DNA from: Cruorifilaria tuberocauda
Lineage: Eukaryota; Nematoda; Chromadorea; Rhabditida; Onchocercidae
Assembly: GCA_013365365.1 (NCBI GenBank)
Contig: JABVXU010000243.1
Span: 16,954-80,953 of the forward strand
Direction: 5' to 3'
DNA: 64,000 nt
Shown: one piece after another, positions 29,501-40,665 of the stretch
How positions within the stretch are numbered: position 1 is the first letter of the stretch
How the letters are laid out: each line of letters starts with the position of its first letter
Translations under genes and position numbers: made by a program
The notes under the pieces: generated by a model
Told to the model about the DNA's origin: nothing
The model's database searches: none
What the model saw: the letters and a program-made list of their open reading frames with translations, nothing else

Positions 29501-31936
29501 CCACAATCATACTAACTTTCTAAACACTACGTAATTACTTGTTTTGCTGCTAGCACTAAAATCCAAAGTTTTAAAAACTTCAGCTAGTCAAAGTTCAAAT
29601 AAAGAAAAGTATTACACCTACCCATCTCTCTTAAAACTGGAAAAAGAAAAAACATTTCAGACGTCATCTATAAATGCAAAGTTGCCTCCAGTAAGCTATG
29701 TGAAAGTGGTGGACGTTTGGCTAGGCGGTCAGTTATTATCAACTTTTGCTTCCTAACATTGAATGTTTAAAAATTTTCTTTCGGAATCAACCACTGATCC
29801 AAAAAAGAACTTTCAAAATGTGAAAATCCTTTACGAGCGTAATTAGTAGCAACGATAAGCTTCATTCAAATTTGTAGGAAGAAGGAATAATATAATTTTC
29901 AGCTTGTCAGGCATTCGTATTTGGAGCACTTCTAGAATATGCTTTCGTTTCTTACAAAGATAACTGCCTTCAAGAAAAGAAAAGAAATATGTCAAGAAAA
30001 GGACGTCGAAGAATTGATAAACGAAGCATTGAAAATCAACAAATCTACCAGCAGCAATGTACCTGTTATTTGGTGAGTATTAATAAGTGTTTTATTGAGA
30101 AACCAAAGATAAATATTAAGAGCTCCAGATCTGAAGTTTGTATTTTAATCTGAATCAGAAATACAATTCTAAACGAACAATAGTCTATCAGTATCTCCAA
30201 ATTTGAGACTTCACAAAGATAATGAACACAGCTATCAGAAAATAAGGTGAGGAACTGAAAATGAGAGAAAAGCTGAGACTTTCGAAAACCTAGAGATCAA
30301 TTTTCCATTGAAATTAAGTTTTATAAAATCTTACTGTCAAAGAGATTGACTTTTTCGGAAATACTTGAATATAGTTATTTCTTGCAGTTATCAATGCACC
30401 CACATGAAAAAGTGGTGGATCGTATGAGGCAACTTTTTATGACACCTACTTATTTCCCGGCTAAAATTGATTTTTATGCCCGATTTTGTGTACCGATTGC
30501 ATTCACTATATTTAATGTTATATACTGGACGACATGTTTTGTAATGATCTCTCAATACGGCCCCAAAAACTGATTTTTTAATCAACTTTTATGTAGTAAT
30601 AAAGTTATAAAAAAAATAAAATAAACTTAAAAAAAAATAAAATAAAACTTAAAAAAAAATCAAAACCTAGTTGACTAAATTGATGGACCTATTTAACAAG
30701 AATATAAGCCTTTTTTCGACAAATAATTTTCAATACGAAGTTTAATTTCGCATAAAAAGATCCCTTTTTGTACTTCCAAAACGGCTAAAATTACTACAAA
30801 AAAACATAAATTTCTCCTTAAAGTATCCATTGATCTGAATGATAACTAAGAAAATCGGATGCACAGCATAAATCAATTCCTCCTACCCATCCTGAAGATA
30901 TATAGTTAAGAATAAAGAGAGTTAATTTGTTTTGAAAAAGTTGGAATATTGTGTAGGACAAACGAATCATTACTGCGAAAGGTTTATTTTTTTGTCAATG
31001 AGTTATAAATTTCATCCCAGTTACAAGACTTGGAAATTATCGAATGATCCCAATACTGGAATTGAACGTTTCGTCGGTGTAGAAATGAGTGAAATTGAAT
31101 TGATTCAGATGAAAGACTGATGGAGTGATGCAAAGTGCAGAAAGCATGATAAGAGTCAGTTGATAAGTTACTTTACTAATCTTTTGATAAGAATTTTCTG
31201 ATCAATTATTAACTGAATATTAACTAATCATCAGCACTGCAAATGTAACCGAAAATAAATAACAGTAAAAAACAAACATACCTTAATGGGTGAAAACACC
31301 AAAAATAAAAAACCGATTTTTCTTTGATCTGTCATTTACTACAAGCTAGATATTTATCGCTTCATCAATACTCAACTGGATGAAAAACAAAAAAAAGAAA
31401 CAAAAAGATAGAAAACGATAATTATTATTGATGAGTTGTTTGCTAGAATAGTCGAACATTTCCTAATGACCTTAGCTTTTTCACCAAGCAATTTATGATT
31501 TATTACACCAAGTGTCTCTTTAATCCAATCAGTTCGATAATTCCTATTTCTTCACAATAAAAAAAATCCTTGACTTGATTCAATTTGCCAAACTTTTTCA
31601 CATTTTTTCTTAGAAAAAAATTCTATACCTTTAAGGCACCAATACTTCATTCAATATCTTAGAAAAATGTTTCTAAAATGAATGAAACAAGAATTACCTG
31701 CATACAGTGGCCATGCAATCGCGACACCACCACCAACAGTCTCTCTTTTCATCACTTTTGCTATCATGGCTACTAGTACCTTGCATTAAACTTTCATCGC
31801 CATTGACACAATTTCCGAGTTCATTATTTAAAAATGGCGCACTACAATCATGGCACTTCATTACTGTTGACTTCGTTATTGACTTTGACTTCGTTGTTGT
31901 TATTTCTGCCGATGTTTCTGATATCGACGTCATCAT
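14507..31936 (-). CDS. B-box / NHL-repeat (TRIM-NHL-like) protein, 760 aa, 18 exons
   Basis: TRIM-NHL proteins are RNA- or ubiquitin-linked regulators; the target here is unknown. Exons (minus): 31936-31698, 20319-20160, 20110-20054, 19765-19736, 19585-19499, 18890-18772, 18576-18516, 18338-18178, 17702-17471, 17218-17133, 16989-16920, 16639-16423, 16163-15988, 15875-15738, 15586-15516, 15236-15083, 14979-14839, 14590-14507. All phases agree (2283 nt). Residues 28-91 form a B-box (C28-x2-C31, C71-x2-C74, C79-x2-C82, H88-x2-H91) with a 39-residue insert. Residues 110-250 look helical ([23 protein letters not shown]). A Ser-rich linker spans 300-500. NHL-type blades fill about 505-735 ([37 protein letters not shown]). 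A basic tail ends in RTRFNL. No RING is visible, as in NCL-1/BRAT. The start is the first ATG of the B-box exon, since an in-frame stop lies just upstream; a further 5' exon is possible. The 15586 acceptor is GAG. Confidence 0.85.
20320..25694. other. NHL-gene intron, part upstream of the nested receptor gene
   Basis: This is the minus-strand intron between the 31698 and 20319 exons, and it is also the 5' flank of the + strand receptor gene. I looked on the minus strand for extra RING or B-box exons and found none with paired Cys codons and splice sites. ORFs at 20588-20776, 22501-22298 and 22955-22725 look like chance. Confidence 0.6.
25695..30573 (+). CDS. Cys-loop ligand-gated chloride-channel subunit (GluCl-like group), 460 aa
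   Basis: This is a pentameric ligand-gated anion-channel subunit of nerve or muscle membranes. Exons: 25695-25929, 27047-27120, 27547-27690, 27844-28032, 28480-28612, 28967-29015, 29268-29403, 29661-29727, 29903-30072, 30388-30573; all phases agree (1383 nt). A signal peptide occupies about residues 1-30. The ligand-binding domain has [20 protein letters not shown] and [10 protein letters not shown]. The Cys-loop is C188-x13-C202, with YPLDVQ inside. A second disulfide pair typical of GluCl/glycine-type receptors is C252 and C263. M1 starts at [10 protein letters not shown]2 is [14 protein letters not shown]3 is in [18 protein letters not shown], and M4 is near the C-terminus ([14 protein letters not shown]). 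The M3-M4 loop is short and basic. The usual PAR motif before M2 is replaced by AGR (304-306). Ligand and exact orthologue are unresolved. The gene lies wholly inside an intron of the minus-strand NHL gene. Confidence 0.93.
26144..26372 (+). other. Possible cryptic or alternative exon in the first intron of the receptor gene
   Basis: After a good acceptor (TTTTCACAG ending at 26143) an open frame continues in the same phase as exon 1 for about 76 codons ([17 protein letters not shown]...) to a stop at 26370. Splicing into it would give a truncated secreted protein without channel domains. Related receptors have nothing comparable at this site, and direct splicing from 25929 to 27047 gives the expected protein. 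I list it because both phase and acceptor fit. Confidence 0.25.
30574..31697. other. NHL-gene intron, part downstream of the nested gene
   Basis: This 1.1 kb holds the 3' UTR of the receptor gene and then AT-rich intron. A + strand ORF at 30932-31120 (62 aa) has no start context or splice partner that I can support. The minus-strand donor of the B-box exon follows at 31696-31697. Confidence 0.6.
30598..30603 (+). promoter_or_regulatory. Poly(A) signal of the receptor gene
   Basis: AATAAA begins 25 bases after the TGA at 30571-30573. An A-rich stretch with two near copies of an AAAATAAAATAAACTT-type unit follows (30608-30662). Confidence 0.6.
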
Positions 31937-34900
31937 GTCAACATTTCTGACCGTCTATTAATTCCATTTGTTTGGATTAAAATGAAGAGCTCCTAGATTT
32001 CTGAAGCCAATATATTTCCAGTAGTATCTGCAAACGTGAACAATTATTCAGTTTAGAATCTTTAAGACTTTCCAATACGACTACAACTTTAAACAAATAA
32101 AACGTCTTGCTCTTCCACACTATTTTATATTGAATTAGAAAGCAGCCGAAGCCAAAGCACTGCATCTTGAATTTTCGACGCCAAAGTGGCTATTAAGAGT
32201 ATTTTTTTTAAGCGAAATCATCGAAAATATACCAACCAATTCTGGATAGAAGTCTAACCTTCTCGTAAATTAATTTAGATGGAAATAATTTGATCAGTGA
32301 GATGATTTTGTTCGGAAGAATTCAATACACTGCCAATTTCCCCGCATATCACTATGATATCAGTCTTTAAGAATCAATTAAAAATTTTTCCACTTCAAAT
32401 ACAAAACCGACAGAATATTACTAAGGTAAATAAAACAAAGCCACATAGTGTCATCAACATGTAAGTTTCTCGAATGACTTACATAAGAGAAATATGAAGG
32501 TTAACTAAGAAGCCAAAAACCATTTTCTGCCGAAATGTGAGTTTTATTTAAATCTCTGATAGAAAAAAATCAAGTGATGAAGGATAAAGCACGCCACAAT
32601 CATTCATTTATGCATTATTACGTATTTAAAAACCTCCGATTTATTTTAATTTGCCACTGATAACGTTTAAATGGAACAGATTAGATTAAGTGAAAGAGAA
32701 ATGGATATGTGCTGATAAATAGATTTGAAGCATTTCCATATGAAATTAGCTTAAAGTCAAGCAGTCCGAAAATATTCAATCGGAAAAACAACCTTTTAGG
32801 AAGACTTGCTAATCAAAAAAGCTAGAGAACAAAATATGAAGGCACCAAACATCTAGTCGTCAACCGCGAAAAAATGCAAACAAAACCTTATTAGCGAATA
32901 ACTCTTTTTCACGATACGCGCTCTGAAATTAGATACGTCCCAAACAATATGTTGTTACAGTCTCTCATACCTATCAATTATGTCAAACTTATCTGCTTCC
33001 TTTCATTTTTAAGCGGATTCAACGTATGTGTAAGTATTCCCACTATCTACATATGTGATCTCTTTCTTATCAATCTTATAAGATTAGAAATGTATAAGGT
33101 GTCAGTCTTATCTCTTATTTTTTTTGCTGAATTTGAAAATATCGTAATTGACATTGCAATTAATCACAAAATTATCTTTTAAATATGTTCATCTTGAAAT
33201 GAATATTATGAATGCTGCAAAATATATAAAAATTTATTGCAAAAGCTGTACATAGATAGGAGTTAAAATGCAATATTAACATGTGTCGTCGTATAAGACA
33301 ATATAAAATAAAACTCATTACTTGAAATATCAGCTTTAAAAAATACAGGATAAGACTTATTAACGTAAAGAAGAGAAAAAAATATGATGGTGAATGAGGA
33401 TAAAAATTTTCTCACATTGCCTGAAGAGGAAGAAATGAGCAAGTTTTACCCTCCTAATCGGAGAAGGATTAAAGAAAATATAAAATCAAAAAATAAGGAT
33501 TTAATTATGCAACGAGATGGAAATGATGAATCCGACGACTATCTATTCCTGAAGAAATTTTCGGGATGATGCAAATCATATCATGTATATCGGTCATATA
33601 GATGAGATGCTTTTTACTGCGTAATGTAAGAAATGAGAAATGATCTCACTGAGCAGTAAAAATTATGAAGGCGAATGATTCGCATTATAATTGAATGACA
33701 TACACGTAAATAAACATTCGATCATAGATTAAAAGTTACGACAAATAATAAAAACAAACTAAAGGAATAAAAGAAAATCAATGATCCATTTTCTCTGTCT
33801 AATGAGAGAGATAACAGGATAAAAGATCATTATAGCTTGCAGATTTATTACTAACGATTCCAATATATCAAAAGATGATGAAATTGCAGGATTTTTTTCA
33901 TGCTAAAATCACATTCATTATGAACATTTTCAATATTTTAAAATTAGCAGGAGAAATCAGCGACAAACTAGCATCTTGGTAATGAACAGTAATAGCAATA
34001 ACGGTATAGCTGACACACTAAAAGAGATCTTAAGTAAATGACAGTTTGAAAAGCACCGTGTGTACATATTGAGATATAAGATTGTCAAGTATATTATTAG
34101 TACCGCAGTCGCAAACAGCACAGCTACATCTCTTACTGGAATAAACTTTCAAACTCTATGAAGTAAATAGAATTTAAATTAAACAGTAGTTTATCAGAGG
34201 AATTTTTTAAGGCAACAAACACTATAATAATAATTTCCCATAATTTTTTTGAAATTAAGCAAAAAATATGAAAATTGGTAGGGCATAAAAAATGTGAAAT
34301 CAAGAAAAAAAAGATTTCTAAATTTACCGGTACACATGGAACTACGGAAAGAAAAATATGAAAATCTTCTTACGTCAAAAGCTGGTAAGAAGCACCAAAA
34401 GAAAAGGCCAGTAACCGAAAGAATCGCCTTTTTAGAAAGGAGTAGTGACAGCACGGTTTGAAAAAGCTCCGACGAATAGGACAAGAGAGAGCTGCAAACA
34501 GAACACAAATACATTACACAAGCACGAATTGCGCAAGGACTATATCAATTCACAAATAATTGGATCAACTGGGTAGAAAAGAATGAAATGGAACTTAATT
34601 ACATTGAAAAACCAGTCGAAATAAACATGAAAGTTTCTTTATCCCCCACTTTAATTTACGTTTCTTTAAAATATTACAGCTCCTGCTAGGGCATGATATT
34701 CAGTACAGGACTAAAATACATTTTCCTTAATAATTTCAGTGTTCCCTAGGAACTATATTTAGACATGATAAACAGCGATATTTAATCTAAGAGTTTAATT
34801 CAATAAACCACAAATCTATTTATTTTTGAAATATTTTTAAAATTTTTCTGAGCAAAAAATTTCCTAAAACAGGCCAAGGATTTGAAAATTATTTTTTTGC

Positions 34901-35317
34901 ATTGCGTGAAAGATGAAAATATCTTTGAGAAATGTGCGATTCATCATATTATAAGCAATACTAAATACCGAAGTTTAATTTTCTCATTTTCAACATTGAA
35001 AACTCCATTAATAACGCTCTGATACTTTTTTGTTTAGATAAATTCCCGATAAAAATTGGAAATTAATAGGTGAAGTTATGCAATTTCATGATTTCTTTTT
35101 AACTGGATCTTTTCAGGCTGCATTTAATAAATTCAAGAAAGCCTAATCTATCACCGACTTCAGTTCCGGCAACATCAGGGAGGAGAGAAATAGTACGCTA
35201 TAAGCAATGAATGACATTTACGATGAACGCGAAACACAGTACTGAGAAATTATTAAAAGATATTGAGAGAGATGTGACCTGTGAAACTAGCTGTGAAACC
35301 GCTCAAATTCTGTTATA
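31937..35317. other. Spacer between the NHL-gene start and the CDT1 3' end
   Basis: 3.4 kb, mostly noncoding. It should hold the promoter and 5' UTR of the NHL gene. Two + strand ORFs stand out slightly: 32949-33182, whose start looks like a signal peptide and runs into strong donor motifs near 33026, and 33384-33569, which is acidic/basic and coding-like. I could not join them in phase. A minus ORF at 34514-34194 looks like chance. Confidence 0.5.
33384..33569 (+). CDS. Hypothetical small charged protein, 61 aa (doubtful)
   Basis: The short ORF starts with two ATG codons and is rich in Glu, Lys, Asp and Arg (LPEEEEMSKFYPPNRRR; NDESDDYLFLKKFSG at the C-terminus). Its composition is less biased toward Phe, Leu and Ile than the chance ORFs around it. 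There is no signal peptide, no recognised domain and no supported splice partner. It may be a free-standing small gene, one exon of an unrecognised gene, or chance. Confidence 0.2.
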   Translation: MMVNEDKNFLTLPEEEEMSKFYPPNRRRIKENIKSKNKDLIMQRDGNDESDDYLFLKKFSG

Positions 35318-38300
35318 CTAGATACATTTCTTGATCTCTGCATTTACAATATCTCGGATGGCAGAGAAACTGTTGCTCTTCAAGTGAACATATTTATCGC
35401 CCCGTACTTCAACCATTTTAAAATATGTCGGACAAACTTCGCACAACAAGCTAACAGCTGCTTCGACTTCAACTACAAACAGAAAAATTTTAGCAGTGAC
35501 AAAACGAATATAATTAAAAGAATTTTACTATGAAAAAAGGAATAAATTTATCATGTTATAAAAAGCTCTTTAAAATTACTATATTCAATAAGAATTATTT
35601 TTGCAGCTATGCTGTTCATCAATATTCATCAAATTAATGTAAATTCACACCTTTCGAAATACTGCCAATACTGAAAGCTAATTTGTCGACTAATTCCACA
35701 AATTTCATTGACCCAACTTTCTTTAAATTGTAGTAACTAAAATTAAATATAATTCATAGTAAAAATTTTTTTCTCCAACTCGAAGTGATAAAGAATTGAG
35801 AAAAACGTATCATATTTTCTATGTGACAGCATTTATCCGGCAATATCAACTGTTTTAAAATTCGCAAAATCTAAATAAATGGTATATTTGATTCACCTGC
35901 AAATACACTGTAGCAATGAGTGAGAAATCCTTTCCAACCTTCCTTTTCTCTGTTCCATTTCTGGGTTTCGCATCATTTCCAGACGCTTCCGTTCTCGTTC
36001 CTTGGCTCGAATCTTAAATTTCTTACATTTATTGAATAACACTATTCAAGCAGGTTCTATTCAAAACACAAAATGTTGCACGAAATAATGAGATACATAC
36101 TCTTTCTAGCAGACTTGATTTCGAGGTATTTTTGGTTTCCACATGATATTTCTTCGGCGATAACGGTATGCATTTATCAGCAACAACAGCAACTTTCTTT
36201 TCCGGACTTCTGAGTTCTTTGATCACCATCTAAAAGTCATTAAATATTAAATCGCTCAAAAATTTGTGAATCTTAGTATCACCGCTTTTAAAAATCATAT
36301 AATTAGCCTTAAAAAAATTAACCTTAATCTTCTCAGGGAGCGTACTACTGCTATCAGGTACTGCTTTCAAATATTCTCTCATCGTTTCAGGCTGACCTGC
36401 GTCACCTTTTGGCATTTCAGGTAGTTTTGCGGGTCTGATATCATCCACAGCATCAAGATCAAAATCAGGGTGATATCTTGGAAGCTGCTCATCGGGAGAA
36501 ATCTCAACTAAAATAGCAATCAGAAAGATATAATTAACTAATAAGCTTAGGTTAATTAACGATATAAAACAACAAAATCAAAAACATACTTCCTTCGTTT
36601 TTCAAAAAAGCAGCATGTTGTATATTTACCAGTTTGCGTAAACGATTTTTGAATTCCAGTTTCCGATGCAAACGACGACCCTCCAATTTTGGTAGACATC
36701 TGCAAAGTTATCATACAATATAATTTATACTATAAGAATTACAATCATGAAAATAACAATATGCAATATTTTCATTTCATTACGAAGTAAATTGCTGACC
36801 CGTCTTTTTTAACTCTGCTTATCACTTTTCATCATGACTTACTAAATTTTATGTAACTTGGTACTTACTTAGTAACCATATTTGGTTCACATGATGATTT
36901 GATCGGTGAAATCATTTCAAGTTTCTTGGACGGTGAAGTCGTAGGATTTCGGGTTTCAGGAATTAATGAGGTTTTGTTAGATGAACTGAATAATGGTTTT
37001 ACCGGTGAAGATCTCGGCGAACGAGTTTCCTCCACGTTTTTTTTCGACGGAAAAACCAGATCTGTAAAACAAAGGAAACCTTGATGATCTTTTTTTTCTA
37101 CAAAATAGTTTTGCTGTTATTTTCAATTTCAATTCTTTTTCTTAGATCATAAAATTTTAAACGATTATTATATTTGAAAATTTAAAAGAAATTATAGCAC
37201 CATTAATAAGATTCGGCTCAATCACATATTCATATTCCTTGAAAGTGCAATGCCTCCCACCAATTGGCATCCAACGTCGCTCACATCGAATGTTATACGA
37301 TTCAGGGTATATCGACAATATCATTGCAAACTGCTGCACATCATAATTACTAAAAATGAATATCATTTATCCAGCTAGTTCGAAACACTTTTTTAACCAC
37401 AAGAATCACAAGAAGACCCATTTTAAACCACCGTAACCTTCCTTTTCTCACCTAATTCTGCATACAACCAGTCAAATACCTTTTCAATTTACGTTGAACA
37501 TTAGTCATCACTTCATTCAACGTAATTCGTTTTCCTTGTGTCTCTAGCCAAGAAACAACCTAAAATCAAATGGAACTTGATTCCAAAACATAAAAACTAC
37601 CCATAGCAACGACACTGCAGTGCAAAGTTTTGAATCTAGTTTTTTGCGAGCTGCACTTCTTCCACGTGCTTTACCCATATTAGAAGTACAAAAAACTTTT
37701 CAATATGCAATCACATAAATTCAGATCTGGAAGGAAACTTAATATTCTGAACCATCCTATTTAATTATTTAAATTACACAAACTAAAAATTCCAATAAAC
37801 GGCTGGATCAACTTTCTGTTAAGTTTCTTAAAACAGATCTTCCTTTTAACTTTCTCATTTTTCCAAAATAGTTCCTTCAAAAAATGACTTGCCACTTCTG
37901 TATAGTCGAACAGGCGCAACAGGCGTTCATATTTTGTAGGAAGTGGAAGTGTATCTCTTAAAGTCGATTCTGTGCTGCTTTTGATGCTTTCAACCAATTT
38001 TACTGCGCTTGACATAATGCTAAGAATTGCATTATTAAAATTCCAGAAAATAACGCGTGCGAAATTTTATAGATGGACAGGATTTAGCGCAAAAAATATT
38101 GTAGTTCAGATTCTACCTAAGGATCGTCTTTATAAAAGTATCAGAGTTTACATTAAAGTGGATATTCTACACAAAATAAGAGTTCACACGTTAATATCGA
38201 ACGATATGACTAAAATTAAAAAGTAACTTTCATAAAGTAATTAAACTAACAGTCCATTATGAATAAAATTAACCTTAAACTAGCATTATCTGCTTCACCC

Positions 38301-38972
38301 TCTTCAATTGCAGCAGGTACCACAAAAGACGTGTCGTGCTTAATTTTATCGTAGACATCTTCTTGCTTTTCTTTGGACTCAGTTCCTGCCATCTTTTTTG
38401 TTCGACATGTAAATGCCTTGTTGTTCTTAGCAACTTCCACATTAGATTCATCGTTATCATTATTGCTCCCCTTTATTTTATCATTCTTTAGGACGACCTC
38501 TGCCTCACATGTTATTGGTAAGACCCATTCTTGGCTGTTATTTTCAGCTTCCTTTTCAAATGTTTCAGATGTCTGTGGTGATTTTAAACGAGCCTGTTTG
38601 TTGGGTGATTCCAGAGTATGTTTCGTAACTTCTGCCTGCAAAAAAATTTCTGTGAAAAATGCGAGTGCAGATGTAAACGGAACTCATTCTAATAAATCGC
38701 ACAAACAAAGCAAATCTGTTAGTATTTGAGTAAATAGTTTGATAATTTGGATAGTATCTTTTCTGAAGGGAAATTTAAGTTTATAATTCACTGACCTCAT
38801 CATTTTCAGCAAACGCGTTAAAACGTTTAAACTTTTTAGTTGGATCACGATGAACAGTCCGAAAGTATTCGATTACTTTCGTTTGACCACTCGAAGTCGA
38901 TGATGCAACTGGGCAATTCATTTGTTCTGCTGCCTTAGAACGAATTTTTGTTCGCACTTTCTTGGTTGACAT
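35318..38972 (-). CDS. cdt-1: DNA replication licensing factor CDT1, 636 aa
   Basis: CDT1 loads the MCM helicase at origins in the nucleus, is inhibited by geminin, and is destroyed in S phase through CRL4-Cdt2 and PCNA. Twelve exons join in phase (minus): 38972-38796, 38635-38274, 38019-37851, 37559-37480, 37349-37201, 37061-36869, 36699-36590, 36507-36323, 36229-36101, 36012-35897, 35736-35651, 35472-35318 (1911 nt). Residues 30-37, QTKVIEYF, fit a PIP-box and are followed by basic residues. Residues 60-180 are a low-complexity acidic linker. The geminin-binding/CDT1 fold begins near 205 with LPTKYERLLRLFDY and includes ILSIYPESYNIR and EYEYVIEPN. RYHPDFDLDAVDDI (about 422-435) matches the conserved post-core motif. 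The C-terminal winged helix covers about 557-636 (GSMKFVELVDKLA, CPTYFKMVEVRGDKYVHL). The length is usual for the family. The start is the first ATG, beside the PIP-box. Confidence 0.95.
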
Positions 38973-40359
38973 TTCTAAAGGATAAAGTGAATTCTCATTT
39001 TAATATAAAGATATTTAAACAGATTCTATGAAAACAAATGAAAATCCACCATATTTCATATTGGCAAACTTGCATAACTAAAATATTGCTTACATAAATT
39101 AATTGTACATAAATGAACGAACATAGAGATCAAAGGCATCTAATTCTTTCTATCAGTAGGGAAATTTAGCAAAATGATAACTAAGTTTATCGTTGAAACT
39201 TTACTATTTAAATAAGTACCAAATTGGTAGATGAAAAGTACAAGAGAAATCTATAATCATAATCTCAATTAAAAAATGAAACATCTTACATTTCGAAACC
39301 AATATCACAGTAACCAAAAATTTTAAGAGAAAAACTAGTGTGCTATTAGAATTTCTTAACGGTACATCCGAAGAAGTTACAATGAAACAATGAAAGGGAA
39401 ATATCTTTGCAATTTCATCCCGATCTTTTCTTCATAAAATAATTATCTAAATTAAGAATTGACAGCTTCCAGCTAACTTCCGGATTAGCAAACTATCCAT
39501 CCGTCCGGTCTGAAACAGAAATCACCCTTCTCTCTTTAATTTAAATCACTCAATTTAACCGCCGCATCTTTCACACTCAGCAATCAATATTCAGAATGGT
39601 CTCACGACGACATATTACTGTAACAGTAGAGATAATTGATAGGATGGAATACCTGAACCTGAAGGGAAGAATTGTCTCTTTGTCAGAGGAATATATCGGA
39701 GGGCAAGGCAGACACAGAGAGAGGGGAGAGGTCACGTATGTGGGAGTATGACAATGTTACCCAATATGAGTAAGACGGACTTTGGCATTGATTTGCAATT
39801 GTTACAGTCACGTTTGTCGTGTCATTAATGTGTGTCACGTTTATTAATGTTATGCCGAAAATTGCTTATTTTTATTACAGATGGGATTTATACAAAGAAG
39901 AATAGCAGAGATATGTATGGGAAAGACAGATCCCAAAGCAAAGACTTGAGTTTAGAATAAAAAAGGTCATTCTCAGATTAAAAGTTAGTCCAGAAATGGC
40001 ATCTAAACCTGTCTTAGGAAATGCTGATCACTGCCAAGATCTGTATCACCGAGTAGCCTCTTTTAGTGTTGTGATCGAAATCGAACGAACTGTAACCGAT
40101 TTTGGTTAAAAAAGAATATCTAGAGCTAACGATCAATTAATCATTCTCAACTCTAAATTACAAAAGGGATGTTTAGCTTAGTACTTCCATTTTATTTACA
40201 AATATCAGTGACCTCCTAGAAACCGTCCACTAAACAGTAGCGTTTACTTAAGTCCAATAAATCGGCCACGATAAGTGCAGAAACAACGATATAGCTTTTG
40301 CGACCGCACTTGTCCGACCAAGAGAATGCAAATTGCATTCACATCAGAGCGACGACCAT
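38973..40359. other. Upstream flank of CDT1
   Basis: About 1.4 kb without supported exons. It should contain the CDT1 promoter. A stretch near 39660-39790 is a little richer in G and C (GGGCAAGGCAGACACAGAGAGAGGGGAGAGG), but I see no defined element. Confidence 0.6.
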
Positions 40360-40665
40360 TTATATTCTCATGCAATAAAACTTCGTCAATTTTATTTTAA
40401 AAATGAAAAATTTCTGCATAATAGGAACAAAAAACAAAGAACATCTCCATTTGCAGGCACTGGAATCCATGTAAACGCCACCTGCTTTAATTCCGCCATT
40501 TTTTAGCGAATTAAATGCAGAAACTCGACCAGTAGATGCAGAAAAATTCTCTGCTGATAAGAAAGTTAGAGATGTTTGTCCGATTAATAATTCAAATTTA
40601 ATTAAATATTCACGATCATTGCTTGTTTTTAAAAATGAAGAAACCATGATTTGGGGTATATTCAA
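40360..40665 (-). CDS. Hypothetical single-exon ORF, up to 101 aa (doubtful)
   Basis: The minus-strand ORF has coding-like composition in its first 70 residues (GQTSLTFLSAENF, STGRVSAFNSLKNGG, GVYMDSSACKW), unlike the Phe/Ile/Lys-rich chance ORFs nearby. The second in-frame ATG (about 40647) gives MVSSFLKTSNDREYL. There is no signal peptide and I do not recognise the family. It could be a small gene, or an internal exon whose donor I cannot place; a weak GT follows AAAGCAG. The last 20 residues look like read-through into AT-rich DNA. Confidence 0.3.
   Translation of the reverse strand: MNIPQIMVSSFLKTSNDREYLIKFELLIGQTSLTFLSAENFSASTGRVSAFNSLKNGGIKAGGVYMDSSACKWRCSLFFVPIMQKFFIFKIKLTKFYCMRI

Noticed and set aside
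30932..31120. Plus ORF downstream of the receptor gene
   Set aside because: It lies after the stop and poly(A) signal of the receptor and has no splice link or recognisable motif.
34194..34514. Minus ORF of 106 codons starting MYLCSVCSS
   Set aside because: The single C-x2-C does not continue as a RING or zinc finger; composition is Phe/Ser/Leu-rich as in chance ORFs.
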